This document shows positions 7,128 to 14,524 of a stretch of DNA of 16,596 nt, one piece after another; the stretch's first letter is position 1, and every line of letters starts with the position of its first letter. This DNA comes from Fusobacterium sp. Lineage in GTDB: Bacteria > Fusobacteriota > Fusobacteriia > Fusobacteriales > Fusobacteriaceae. Location of the stretch: contig JAHHSZ010000040.1 in the NCBI GenBank assembly GCA_020024915.1, forward strand, positions 1-16,596. Direction: 5' to 3'. The notes beneath the pieces are model-generated. The model was not told the DNA's origin. It saw only the letters and a program-made list of their open reading frames with translations, and did not search any database. The translations under genes and the position numbers were made by a program.

Positions 7128-10004
7128 TTGGACTTTCCCTATTTTGTTAGAATGGAGAGTATAGTGGAAAATATTTTGATAAATAGTATTAAAACAAGTC
7201 TCATAGATAGAGAGATAGAGTCATCAGATAGGTATCAACATAAATTAATATCCAATAGAGAAGAAAAGATAATAAGTTTATTGAGAAGAGAGTTAGAAGA
7301 GTGTGAGAAGTTTATAATATCAGTGGCATTTATAACAATGAGTGGTGTCACAATGATATTGGAACAGTTGAGAGAGCTAGATAAAAGAGGAGTAAAAGGA
7401 AAAATTTTAACTGGAGATTATTTGAATTTTACACAGCCTAAGGCTTTAAAAAAACTGCTAGAGTTTAAAAATATAGAATTGAAAATTCTGTCTACAGAGA
7501 AATTTCATGCTAAAGGTTATTTTTTTAAAAAAGGAAATATTTGGAGTATGATGATAGGTAGTAGTAATCTTACTCAAACAGCACTTACTACTAATTTTGA
7601 ATGGAATTTGATGATAAACTCTTTAGAAAGTGGAAGGATTATAAAGGATACTTTAGAAAATTTCTATGAAGTTTTTAATGGACTTGAAAATTTAACTATA
7701 GAAAAGATAATAGAGTATGAGAATGTGTATGAATTTAACAGAGAGTATAGAGAGAGAAGAAAAGAAAAAGAGTTAAAAGAGGAAAAGATTAAACCTAATA
7801 TGATGCAGATTCAAGCATTGGAAAATCTGAGAGTTTTGAGAAAGTATGAGAAAAGAGGACTTTTGATAAGTGCTACTGGAACAGGAAAAACATATTTAAG
7901 TGCTTTTGATGTTCAAAACTGTAATCCCAAGAGAGTACTATTTATAGCCCATAGAAAGACTATTCTTGAAAAGGCAAAGGAGACTTTTGAAAAGATTTTA
8001 AAAGAAAGGGAGATCATAATCTATAACAATGATGAAAATAGAGAGGCAGATATTGTTTTTGCTATGATTCAAACATTGGGAAAAGAGGAGAATTTTACAA
8101 AATTTCCAAGAGATTACTTTGATTATATAGTTATAGATGAGGTACATCACAGTGGAGCCAAAACTTACCAAAATTTAATAAATTACTTCATACCTAAATT
8201 TTTACTTGGAATGACAGCCACTCCAGAAAGAGGAGATAATTTTGATATCTATAAATTATTTGATAATAATATAGCTTATGAAATAAGATTGTATGATGCT
8301 TTGAAAGAGAGTTTGTTATGTCCATTTCACTATTTTGGAGTATCAGATATAGAAGTAAATGGAGAGATAATAAGTGAAAAAACTCATATAAATAAACTTG
8401 TAGTCTCTGAAAGAGTGGAGCATATTCTAGAAAAAAGTAGATTTTACGGTTATAGTGGGGATAAACTTCACGGGCTTATATTTGTATCTAGAGTTGAGGA
8501 GGCTATAATCTTAAGTGAAAAATTTAGAGAGAGAGGAGTTAGGTGTGAAGCTTTAAAGGGTGATGACAGTGATGAGAGGAGAGAGAAAACAATAAAAAAA
8601 CTAGAAGATGGTGAGATAGAGTATATAATAACAGTGGATATATTTAATGAAGGGGTAGATATTCCGTGTATAAATCAAGTGATTTTATTGAGACCAACAC
8701 AATCTTCTATAGTGTATATCCAACAATTGGGAAGAGGATTAAGAAAATATAAGGACAAGGAATACTTAGTTATTTTAGACTTTATAGGGAACTACGAAAA
8801 AAACTTTTTGATTCCTATAGCTATATCTCAAAATAATAGCTTTGATAAGGACTATATGAAAAGATTTTTAGTGAATGGAACAAATATAATTCCTGGAGAG
8901 AGTTCAATAATTTTTGAAGAGATAGTTAAAGAGAGAATATTTGATAATATCAATAAAAATAATTTTTCAACTAAAAAAAATATAGAGAAGGATTTTATCT
9001 TTTTAGAAAAACAATTGGGTAGAATACCTATGTTATCTGATTTTTTTGAGAGAAATATGATAGATCCAAGTGTAATTTTAAAATATAAAAAAACTTATGA
9101 TGAAGTTTTAAGAATATTAAAACCTAAATTAGAATTAGAACCATTAAATCAAAAAGAGAATAATTATCTTACTTTTCTTTCAAGTTTTTTTACACCAGCT
9201 AAAAGGGTACATGAGATGCTTATTTTAAAAGAGGCATTGATAAATAAAGATGTAAATATAGAGATTATAGAAAAGATTTTAGAGAATGAATATAGTCTAA
9301 AAAATCAAAAAGAGAGTGTAGAGAATGGAGTAAAACATCTACTTAAAGAGATTTTTGTCAGTTTGTCAACAGCTAAGGAGTTTTATCCTATATTAGAAAG
9401 ATATGGTGATAAGATTGTTCTTGCAAAAGATTTTTTTGAAAGTTATAGTAAAAATAGGTATTTCAAAGATTTGATAGATGATTTGATTAAATATAATTTA
9501 GCTTATAGTAGTAAAAACTATAAACAAGTTGGAGAAAAGAGTATATTAAAGTATAAGGAGTATAGTAAACAGGAGGCGTTTTGGTATCTGAACTTGGATT
9601 TTAATAATGGCTATCAAGTTAGTGGATATACAGTTTTTGAAGAGGCTAGAAAGGTAATTCTCTTTATAACTGTAGATAATGATCTAGATATGACACAATA
9701 TGATAATGTATTTTATGATAGAAGAAAATTTGTATGGTTTTCTAAAAATAAAAGATGCTTGAAAAGAGATGGAAAGTTGACAGCTGAAGGGAAGATAGCT
9801 GAAAATTATTACACTTTAGAGGCTTTTTTAAAAAGAAAAACAGGAGAAAATTTTTATTATATTGGAGAGATAGAAACAGTTTTAGAAGGAAAGGATACAA
9901 TAAACTATAAAGGAAATAGTGTTGTAGAGTACTTACTTTTATTGAAAGATGAGATTGAAAATGATCTTTATCAATATGTTGTAAAAAACAGTTCATCAAA
10001 ATAG
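7128..10004 (+). CDS. PLD-like nuclease / superfamily 2 helicase / DUF3427 protein
   Basis: A 958-residue multidomain protein, probably a DNA-acting nuclease-helicase. Residues about 40-200 form a phospholipase D-like domain: SVAFITMSGV (65-74), H127-x-K129, GSSNLT (144-149) and E158. Residues about 225-560 are an SF2 helicase core with Walker A ATGTGKT (249-255), DEVH box (337-340), TATP (363-366) and motif VI QLGRGLR (533-539). The remainder resembles DUF3427 proteins: LGRIPMLSDFF (630-640), then FWYLNLD and GY near 818-834, FVWFSKN (868-874) and FYYIGEIE (909-916). This order is known from uncharacterised bacterial proteins; some relatives occur in defence islands, but no function is proven. 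The annotated start is TTG with GGGGAG 11 nt upstream. ATG at 7152 (M9) is an alternative that fits the family N-terminus but lacks a Shine-Dalgarno sequence. It follows rdgB by 24 nt and ends just before a terminator. Confidence 0.85.
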   Translation: MDFPYFVRMESIVENILINSIKTSLIDREIESSDRYQHKLISNREEKIISLLRRELEECEKFIISVAFITMSGVTMILEQLRELDKRGVKGKILTGDYLNFTQPKALKKLLEFKNIELKILSTEKFHAKGYFFKKGNIWSMMIGSSNLTQTALTTNFEWNLMINSLESGRIIKDTLENFYEVFNGLENLTIEKIIEYENVYEFNREYRERRKEKELKEEKIKPNMMQIQALENLRVLRKYEKRGLLISATGTGKTYLSAFDVQNCNPKRVLFIAHRKTILEKAKETFEKILKEREIIIYNNDENREADIVFAMIQTLGKEENFTKFPRDYFDYIVIDEVHHSGAKTYQNLINYFIPKFLLGMTATPERGDNFDIYKLFDNNIAYEIRLYDALKESLLCPFHYFGVSDIEVNGEIISEKTHINKLVVSERVEHILEKSRFYGYSGDKLHGLIFVSRVEEAIILSEKFRERGVRCEALKGDDSDERREKTIKKLEDGEIEYIITVDIFNEGVDIPCINQVILLRPTQSSIVYIQQLGRGLRKYKDKEYLVILDFIGNYEKNFLIPIAISQNNSFDKDYMKRFLVNGTNIIPGESSIIFEEIVKERIFDNINKNNFSTKKNIEKDFIFLEKQLGRIPMLSDFFERNMIDPSVILKYKKTYDEVLRILKPKLELEPLNQKENNYLTFLSSFFTPAKRVHEMLILKEALINKDVNIEIIEKILENEYSLKNQKESVENGVKHLLKEIFVSLSTAKEFYPILERYGDKIVLAKDFFESYSKNRYFKDLIDDLIKYNLAYSSKNYKQVGEKSILKYKEYSKQEAFWYLNLDFNNGYQVSGYTVFEEARKVILFITVDNDLDMTQYDNVFYDRRKFVWFSKNKRCLKRDGKLTAEGKIAENYYTLEAFLKRKTGENFYYIGEIETVLEGKDTINYKGNSVVEYLLLLKDEIENDLYQYVVKNSSSK

Positions 10005-10007
10005 AGG

Positions 10008-10055
10008 AAAAAAGTTGACTGACTCAGACAATAGCTTGAGTTAATCAACTTTTTT
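10008..10055. terminator. Bidirectional intrinsic terminator between convergent blocks
   Basis: The arms at 10008-10026 and 10037-10055 pair over 19 positions with one C-A mismatch and one G-T wobble, enclosing a 10-nt loop. The left arm begins with six A and the right arm ends with six T, so both strands present a stem followed by U residues. It starts 4 nt after the helicase stop codon and lies 30 nt beyond the stop of the convergent cysK gene, the right place to end both transcripts. Confidence 0.88.
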
Positions 10056-10084
10056 AATGTGAAATAAAGATGTGTGAGAATTTT

Positions 10085-11002
10085 CTAAAAAATATCACTA
10101 GATAGATATTTTTCTCCAGAATCGTTAGAAAATACAACAATATTTAAATTTTTATTTTTATTATTTTTACAAATTTCTATAGCTGAAGATAGAGTAGCTC
10201 CAGTGGAAATTCCAGCTAGTATTCCCTCTTCTTTAGCTAATTTTTTCGTATAATCAATACTTTCATCATAATTAGCCAATAATACTTTATCAGCTAAGTT
10301 ACCATTAAAAACATCTGGTATTTTTCCTAAACTCATACCCATACCTTGAATTTTATGAGGACCAGTATATCCTTTTGAGATAAAAGGAGAAGTTTCAGGT
10401 TCAACAGCTATATTCTGCACACTAGGAATGACTTCTTTTAATCTTTTGGCAATTCCAGAAAAACTTCCACCTGTTCCTGTTCCACAAATAAAGTAGTCAA
10501 TTTCATTGTTTAAATCTTTTAGAATTTCATTGGCAGTAGTTTCATAGTGTATACCAGGATTTCTAGGATTAGAAAATTGGTTGGGAATAAAATAATCTTT
10601 TGTTTCTTGTTTTATTGCTTCAAGTTTTTCACTACAACCTTTCATTCCTAAGTGTCCAGGAGTCAAAATTACCTCTGCTCCATAGGCTCTCATAAGTTGA
10701 ATTCTTTCAACACTCATATTGTCAGGCATTATTATTTTTAATCTATATTTTTTCAAAGCACAGATCATAGCTAATGAAATTCCTGTATTTCCACTAGTAG
10801 CTTCAATTATAGTTGTTTTTTTACTTATTTTTCCAGATTTTTCAGCATCTTCAATCATAGCCAAAGCTATTCTATCTTTAGTACTTTTGCTAGGATTACT
10901 TCCTTCTAATTTTAAATATATATTATTTCCAAAAGTTTCGATACTATTTAGTTTTATAATTGGAGTATTTCCAATAAGCTCTAACATTGATTGTATTAAC
11001 AT
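10085..11002 (-). CDS. cysK: Cysteine synthase family PLP enzyme (O-acetylserine sulfhydrylase-like)
   Basis: Fold type II pyridoxal-phosphate enzyme. The family makes cysteine from O-acetylserine and sulfide; some members run cysteine beta-replacement, releasing H2S. At 305 residues it is full length. ELIGNTPIIKL (8-18) opens the domain; the PLP lysine is K42 in NPSKSTKDR. The substrate loop TSGNTG (69-74), phosphate loop GTGTGG (174-179), GISTGA (264-269) and SGEKYLSS (295-302) are present. Two places differ from ordinary CysK: NPSKSTKDR replaces forms like NPGGSVKDR, and the segment after IQG reads MGMSLGKIP, two residues longer than the usual IGAGFIP. Specificity is therefore uncertain. 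The ATG is preceded by GGAGGGG (11007-11013). A promoter is proposed at 11059-11087. No serine acetyltransferase or other sulfur gene is nearby. Confidence 0.85.
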   Translation of the reverse strand: MLIQSMLELIGNTPIIKLNSIETFGNNIYLKLEGSNPSKSTKDRIALAMIEDAEKSGKISKKTTIIEATSGNTGISLAMICALKKYRLKIIMPDNMSVERIQLMRAYGAEVILTPGHLGMKGCSEKLEAIKQETKDYFIPNQFSNPRNPGIHYETTANEILKDLNNEIDYFICGTGTGGSFSGIAKRLKEVIPSVQNIAVEPETSPFISKGYTGPHKIQGMGMSLGKIPDVFNGNLADKVLLANYDESIDYTKKLAKEEGILAGISTGATLSSAIEICKNNKNKNLNIVVFSNDSGEKYLSSDIF

Positions 11003-11058
11003 TTTTCCCCTCCGTAAAGTATTGATTATATTAAAATTATAAGGGAAAAAACTATAAA

Positions 11059-11087
11059 ATTATAGATGCCAATAAAAAAATTATAAA
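11059..11087 (-). promoter_or_regulatory. Putative promoter of cysK with a dyad over the -10
   Basis: On the minus strand a TATAAT (11064-11059) lies 17 nt after TTTATA (11087-11082), which matches the -35 consensus at four of six positions. The transcript would have a leader of about 50 nt. The -10 lies inside an imperfect palindrome, 11052-11065, with 6-bp arms CTATAA/TTATAG. A second TATAAT at 11030-11025 lacks a good -35. The region is very AT-rich, so chance matches are likely. Nothing else is recognised between 11003 and 11198. Confidence 0.3.
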
Positions 11088-11198
11088 GTTCAATATATTT
11101 CATATTATCCTTATTTTTTCTAGTTTTATAAGTTTATTTTAGTTCATGATTTTAGAATACTAATAGATAACTTATAGGATCTGTTGAAATTTTACTTC

Positions 11199-12611
11199 TT
11201 ATCTCTCTTTACAATAGTTATAAAGACCTTTTACATGTACTCCAGAAGCTCCTTTTTTAAACCATTTAGAGGAGTTATCAAAGGCAGTACCAGCAATATC
11301 CATATGTATCCAAGGAGTATCCTCAGCAAAAATTTCTAAGAATTTAGCAGCACTAATAGCTCCACCCCATCTTGTTCCCATATGTTTAATATCAGCAACC
11401 TCTGATTTTAAAAGTTCTTTAAATTGGTTATCAAGAGGCATTCTCCAGATTCTCTCTCCATATTTATTACAACTATTCTCTAATTTAGAATAAATATCAT
11501 CAGAGTTAGAGAATACTCCAGTAATAAATGTACCTAAAGCTACCATCATAGCTCCAGTAAGAGTAGCTACATCAATTATTTCACTGACCTTTTCATTTCT
11601 AACAATATAAGTTATAGCATCAGCAAGGGCTAATCTACCTTCTGCATCAGTATTTATTATCTCTACACTCTTTCCGTTCATAGATTTGATAATATCTCCA
11701 GGTCTGTATGAGTTTCCATTGATAGAGTTTTCACAAGCAGGAACAACAGCGATAACATTTCTTTTTATTTTATTTTTAGCCACAGCACACATTGTACCAA
11801 TAACTGTAGCTCCACCAGTCATATCATCTTTCATAGTTAGCATAGAATCAGCAGGTTTTAAACAAAGTCCACCAGTATCATAAGTTAATCCTTTTCCAAC
11901 TAAACCTATTTTTTCATCAGATGAAGAGTCTCCAAAATATCTCATAACTATAAGCTTAGGTTTATTAACAGAAGCTTTTCCAACATTATATAAAAGATTC
12001 ATACCTAAATCTTGAATTTTATTCTCATCAAGTATTTTTACTTCAAATCCAAACTCCTTACCAAGTAGTAAAGTTCTCTCAGCTAGAGTGCCAGGATTGA
12101 TAATATTAGCTGGTAAATTAACCAATTCTCTAGTAACATCAGTAGCCTCATTTAAAATAAGAGCCTCTGTAATATCTATATTGTCAAAAGAGAAAAAATC
12201 AACATCTATTTTTTTACTTTTTTCACTCTTAAATTCATCAAAATAGTAATTTACATTCCCAACTATTTCACAAATAATATTAGTATTTCCAAGTTCTTTA
12301 GAGTTGCTAGATATTAATATACTACCTTTTTGTCCGTTAAGATATTTAAAAAGAGTCTCTCTCAATATATTTTCAGAGAACTCCTCTTTTTTTCCAAATC
12401 CTAGAATATCCATTGATATAAGAGTGTCGTTAACAAAATAGTTAACTGATAAAACTTCAGATCTCTTTCCAGTAAAAGAGTTTTTTTCCTTTAGTTTTTC
12501 TATTAATTTTTTTCCATCTTCAGGAATACAATCACAATAATTATTCTCATCTTCAAATATTAATAGAAGATTTTTATCATAAAATTTTTCTAATTTATTT
12601 ATAATTTTCAT
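11199..12611 (-). CDS. pepA: Leucyl aminopeptidase, M17 family
   Basis: Cytoplasmic two-metal aminopeptidase that releases N-terminal residues from peptides during protein and peptide turnover. The C-terminal catalytic domain is fully conserved. With numbering from the chosen start, metal ligands are K240, D245, D263, D322 and E324, in VGKGLTYDTGG, MKDDMTGG and NTDAEGRLALADA. K252 and R326 match the catalytic residues of E. coli PepA. The N-terminal domain (1 to about 150) is poorly conserved, as usual for the family. The open frame extends 12 nt further to an ATG at 12623, but the ribosome binding site GGAGG overlaps that codon and sits 5 nt before the ATG at 12611. I therefore use 12611, giving 470 residues. 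An extended -10 promoter lies just upstream. No convincing terminator is seen before cysK, 196 nt downstream on the same strand. Confidence 0.93.
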   Translation of the reverse strand: MKIINKLEKFYDKNLLLIFEDENNYCDCIPEDGKKLIEKLKEKNSFTGKRSEVLSVNYFVNDTLISMDILGFGKKEEFSENILRETLFKYLNGQKGSILISSNSKELGNTNIICEIVGNVNYYFDEFKSEKSKKIDVDFFSFDNIDITEALILNEATDVTRELVNLPANIINPGTLAERTLLLGKEFGFEVKILDENKIQDLGMNLLYNVGKASVNKPKLIVMRYFGDSSSDEKIGLVGKGLTYDTGGLCLKPADSMLTMKDDMTGGATVIGTMCAVAKNKIKRNVIAVVPACENSINGNSYRPGDIIKSMNGKSVEIINTDAEGRLALADAITYIVRNEKVSEIIDVATLTGAMMVALGTFITGVFSNSDDIYSKLENSCNKYGERIWRMPLDNQFKELLKSEVADIKHMGTRWGGAISAAKFLEIFAEDTPWIHMDIAGTAFDNSSKWFKKGASGVHVKGLYNYCKER

Positions 12612-12616
12612 TTGAA

Positions 12617-12621
12617 CCTCC
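12617..12621 (-). promoter_or_regulatory. Ribosome binding site that fixes the pepA start
   Basis: GGAGG on the minus strand, 5 nt upstream of the ATG at 12611. Its first G is also the last base of the in-frame ATG at 12623, so that upstream ATG cannot use this site and is unlikely to be the true start. Confidence 0.85.
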
Positions 12622-12640
12622 ATTAATGGTATTTTACTAC

Positions 12641-12649
12641 ATTATATCA
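12641..12649 (-). promoter_or_regulatory. Putative extended -10 promoter of pepA
   Basis: The minus strand reads TGATATAAT, a perfect extended -10 element. No good -35 hexamer is found 16-18 nt upstream (best is CTAGTT-like), which an extended -10 can tolerate. The leader would be about 20-25 nt, ending at the GGAGG of pepA. It lies between the proS terminator and pepA, where a promoter is needed. Confidence 0.5.
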
Positions 12650-12712
12650 TAAAAAAAATATAAAACTAGATTAATTTGATATAAAATAAAATTGCTATAT
12701 GAGTTTTTTTAT

Positions 12713-12744
12713 AAAAAAAAGGAAAAACTGAAAAGTTTTTCCTT
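12713..12744 (-). terminator. Intrinsic terminator of proS
   Basis: An 11-bp perfect stem (12719-12729 with 12734-12744) encloses a 4-nt loop. On the minus strand it is followed by a run of T residues (8 including the last two stem bases). It begins 8 nt after the proS stop codon. The stem is A/T-rich with only three G-C pairs, but placement and shape are as expected. Confidence 0.82.
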
Positions 12745-12751
12745 AAAAATA

Positions 12752-14461
12752 TTAGTATTTTTTCATTAGTTCTCTAACTTTAGAGATAACTTCATCTTTT
12801 GAAATTTCAAAAGTTTCTCCAGTTTTTCTTATTTTTAACTCAACAAGACCTTCTCCAGCTTTTTTACCACAGATAACTTTAAATGGGAATCCAATTAAGT
12901 CAGCATCTTTAAATTTAAATCCAGGTCTTTCATCTCTATCGTCAATCATAGTATCTATACCATCATCAACTAGAGCATTATATAGTTCTTCAGCAAGAGC
13001 TACTTGTGTCTGATCTTTCATATTAGCAGGGATAACATCTACAATATATGGAGCTATAGCAGTTGGCCAAACTATTCCAAATTCATCATTGTTTTGTTCA
13101 ACAGCAGAAGCAAGAGTTCTAGATACTCCTATACCATAGCAACCCATTATTATAGGATGAGTTTCTCCTTTTTCATCTATGAAGTTAGCTTGTAACTTCT
13201 CAGAATATTTAGTTCCTAGTTTGAATATGTGACCTACTTCAATTCCTCTAGCAGAAGTAAGAGTTCCACCACATTTTTCACAAACATGTCCTGGTTTAAC
13301 AGTTTTTACATCTTTAACAATATCAGCTTTATAGTCTTTACCATAGTTTACATTAAGGTAGTGAGTATCCAATTTATTTCCACCAGTTGTATGGTTAGTT
13401 ATCTCTAAAACAGTGTCGTCTGCTACTATTTTTATATTTCCTAAATCTGCTCCAAAAGGACCAATAAATCCTTTGATAAGTCCTAATTTTTCTAACTCTT
13501 CATCGGTTAATAATTCAACTTCAATAGCATCTATAGCATTTTTAAGCTTAGTTTCATTAACTTCATAATCTCCTCTGATTAGTACCATATATACATCATC
13601 AGTTCCAAGATTTTTATACATCATAGCTTTTACAGTTCTTTCTACAGGAACTTTTAAAAACTCTACAACGTCCTCTATTTTTGATACATTTGGAGTATCA
13701 ACTAATTCAGGAGATTTTAACTCCTCTTTTTCAGCATGGAAAACTTTACTTACAGCAGTTTCTACGTTAGCTGCATAGTCACAACTTTCACAGTAGATGA
13801 TCTCATCTTCACCAGAATCAGCTAATACGTGGAACTCTTTAGATCCATTTCCACCAATAGCACCAGAGTCAGCCTCAACAGGTCTAAACTTTAGTCCACA
13901 CCCAGCAAATATTCTTTTGTATGCAGCTTCTATATTGTCAAACTCTTGATCTAGAGATTCTCTAGTAGCATGGAAAGAGTATCCATCTTCCATTACGAAC
14001 TCTCTTCCTCTCATAAGTCCAAATCTAGGTCTGATTTCATCTCTAAACTTAGCTTGAATTTGATATAAATTTAAAGGTAATTGTTTGTATGATGTTAAAT
14101 CATTTTTAATAAGGTCAGTTACTACCTCTTCATGTGTTGGTCCTAATACGAAATCTCTCTTAGCTCTATCTTGTAATTTCATCATAAGAGGTCCCATAAC
14201 ATCCCATCTTCCACTTTCTTTCCAAAGTTCTGCTGGTTGTAGAACTGGCATAAATACCTCTTGTGATCCTGCTCTATCCAACTCCCTTCTTACAATAGCT
14301 TCTACTTTTTTAAGAGCTTTTAATCCTAGAGGTAGGTATGTGTACACTCCACTAGTTAATTTTTTAATCATTGCAGCTCTCAAAAGAAGTTTATGACTTG
14401 CTATTTCAGCTTCTTTTGGAGTTTCTTTAAGTGTTTTAATATAACTCTTACTGAATCTCAT
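12752..14461 (-). CDS. proS: Prolyl-tRNA synthetase, bacterial type with editing domain
   Basis: Class II aminoacyl-tRNA synthetase that charges tRNA-Pro. From the chosen start the protein has 569 residues, matching the E. coli type (572). It opens MRFSKSYIKTLKETP, close to the E. coli N-terminus. The catalytic core shows GPTHEEVVTDL (107-117), motif 2 with FRDE (139-142), RPRFGLMRGREF and motif 3 GIGVSR (443-448). The inserted YbaK-like editing domain spans roughly 225-385 and contains the family stretch HTTGGNKLDT (357-366). The anticodon-binding domain forms the C-terminus. Two CxxC pairs (C224/C227 and C394/C397) flank the editing domain and could bind zinc; E. coli lacks them. The frame continues 12 nt upstream to an ATG at 14473, but GGAGG overlaps it and is spaced for 14461. 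recG ends 63 nt upstream. Confidence 0.96.
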   Translation of the reverse strand: MRFSKSYIKTLKETPKEAEIASHKLLLRAAMIKKLTSGVYTYLPLGLKALKKVEAIVRRELDRAGSQEVFMPVLQPAELWKESGRWDVMGPLMMKLQDRAKRDFVLGPTHEEVVTDLIKNDLTSYKQLPLNLYQIQAKFRDEIRPRFGLMRGREFVMEDGYSFHATRESLDQEFDNIEAAYKRIFAGCGLKFRPVEADSGAIGGNGSKEFHVLADSGEDEIIYCESCDYAANVETAVSKVFHAEKEELKSPELVDTPNVSKIEDVVEFLKVPVERTVKAMMYKNLGTDDVYMVLIRGDYEVNETKLKNAIDAIEVELLTDEELEKLGLIKGFIGPFGADLGNIKIVADDTVLEITNHTTGGNKLDTHYLNVNYGKDYKADIVKDVKTVKPGHVCEKCGGTLTSARGIEVGHIFKLGTKYSEKLQANFIDEKGETHPIIMGCYGIGVSRTLASAVEQNNDEFGIVWPTAIAPYIVDVIPANMKDQTQVALAEELYNALVDDGIDTMIDDRDERPGFKFKDADLIGFPFKVICGKKAGEGLVELKIRKTGETFEISKDEVISKVRELMKKY

Positions 14462-14466
14462 ATTAT

Positions 14467-14471
14467 CCTCC
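14467..14471 (-). promoter_or_regulatory. Ribosome binding site that fixes the proS start
   Basis: GGAGG on the minus strand, 5 nt before the ATG at 14461. It overlaps the last base of the in-frame ATG at 14473. The N-terminus of other ProS proteins also begins at the downstream methionine. Confidence 0.88.
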
Positions 14472-14494
14472 ATCTAAAATTTATTTTGCTATAT

Positions 14495-14524
14495 ATTTTA
14501 ACATATTTTCTTATACTTTGTCTA
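14495..14524 (-). promoter_or_regulatory. Putative promoter of proS
   Basis: Minus-strand TAGACA (14524-14519, five of six -35 matches) is followed after 18 nt by TAAAAT (14500-14495, five of six -10 matches). A TG sits at the extended -10 position. The -35 starts immediately after the recG stop codon. The leader would be about 25-30 nt. proS could still also be read from recG, since no terminator separates them. Confidence 0.42.

Noticed and set aside
7128..10004. Assignment of the helicase gene to the Mokosh system
   Set aside because: As I recall, Mokosh helicases are superfamily 1 with PLD placed differently, whereas this has SF2 motifs (DEVH, TATP, QxxGRGxR), an N-terminal PLD and a DUF3427-like tail. 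No specific defence name is justified.
4..10004. A new multi-gene system combining lipid A genes with the helicase
   Set aside because: Apart from the helicase every gene is a standard housekeeping family with intact motifs. Adjacency alone does not support a functional system.
10719..11042. 107-codon plus-strand open frame opposite the cysK 5' end
   Set aside because: Antisense shadow of cysK; the hydrophobic translation reflects AT-rich complement codons and no conserved domain is recognisable.
11127..11176. 8-bp inverted repeat (TATAAGTT/AACTTATA) downstream of pepA, considered as a terminator
   Set aside because: The loop is 34 nt, the stem has no G-C-rich base and no T tract follows on the minus strand.
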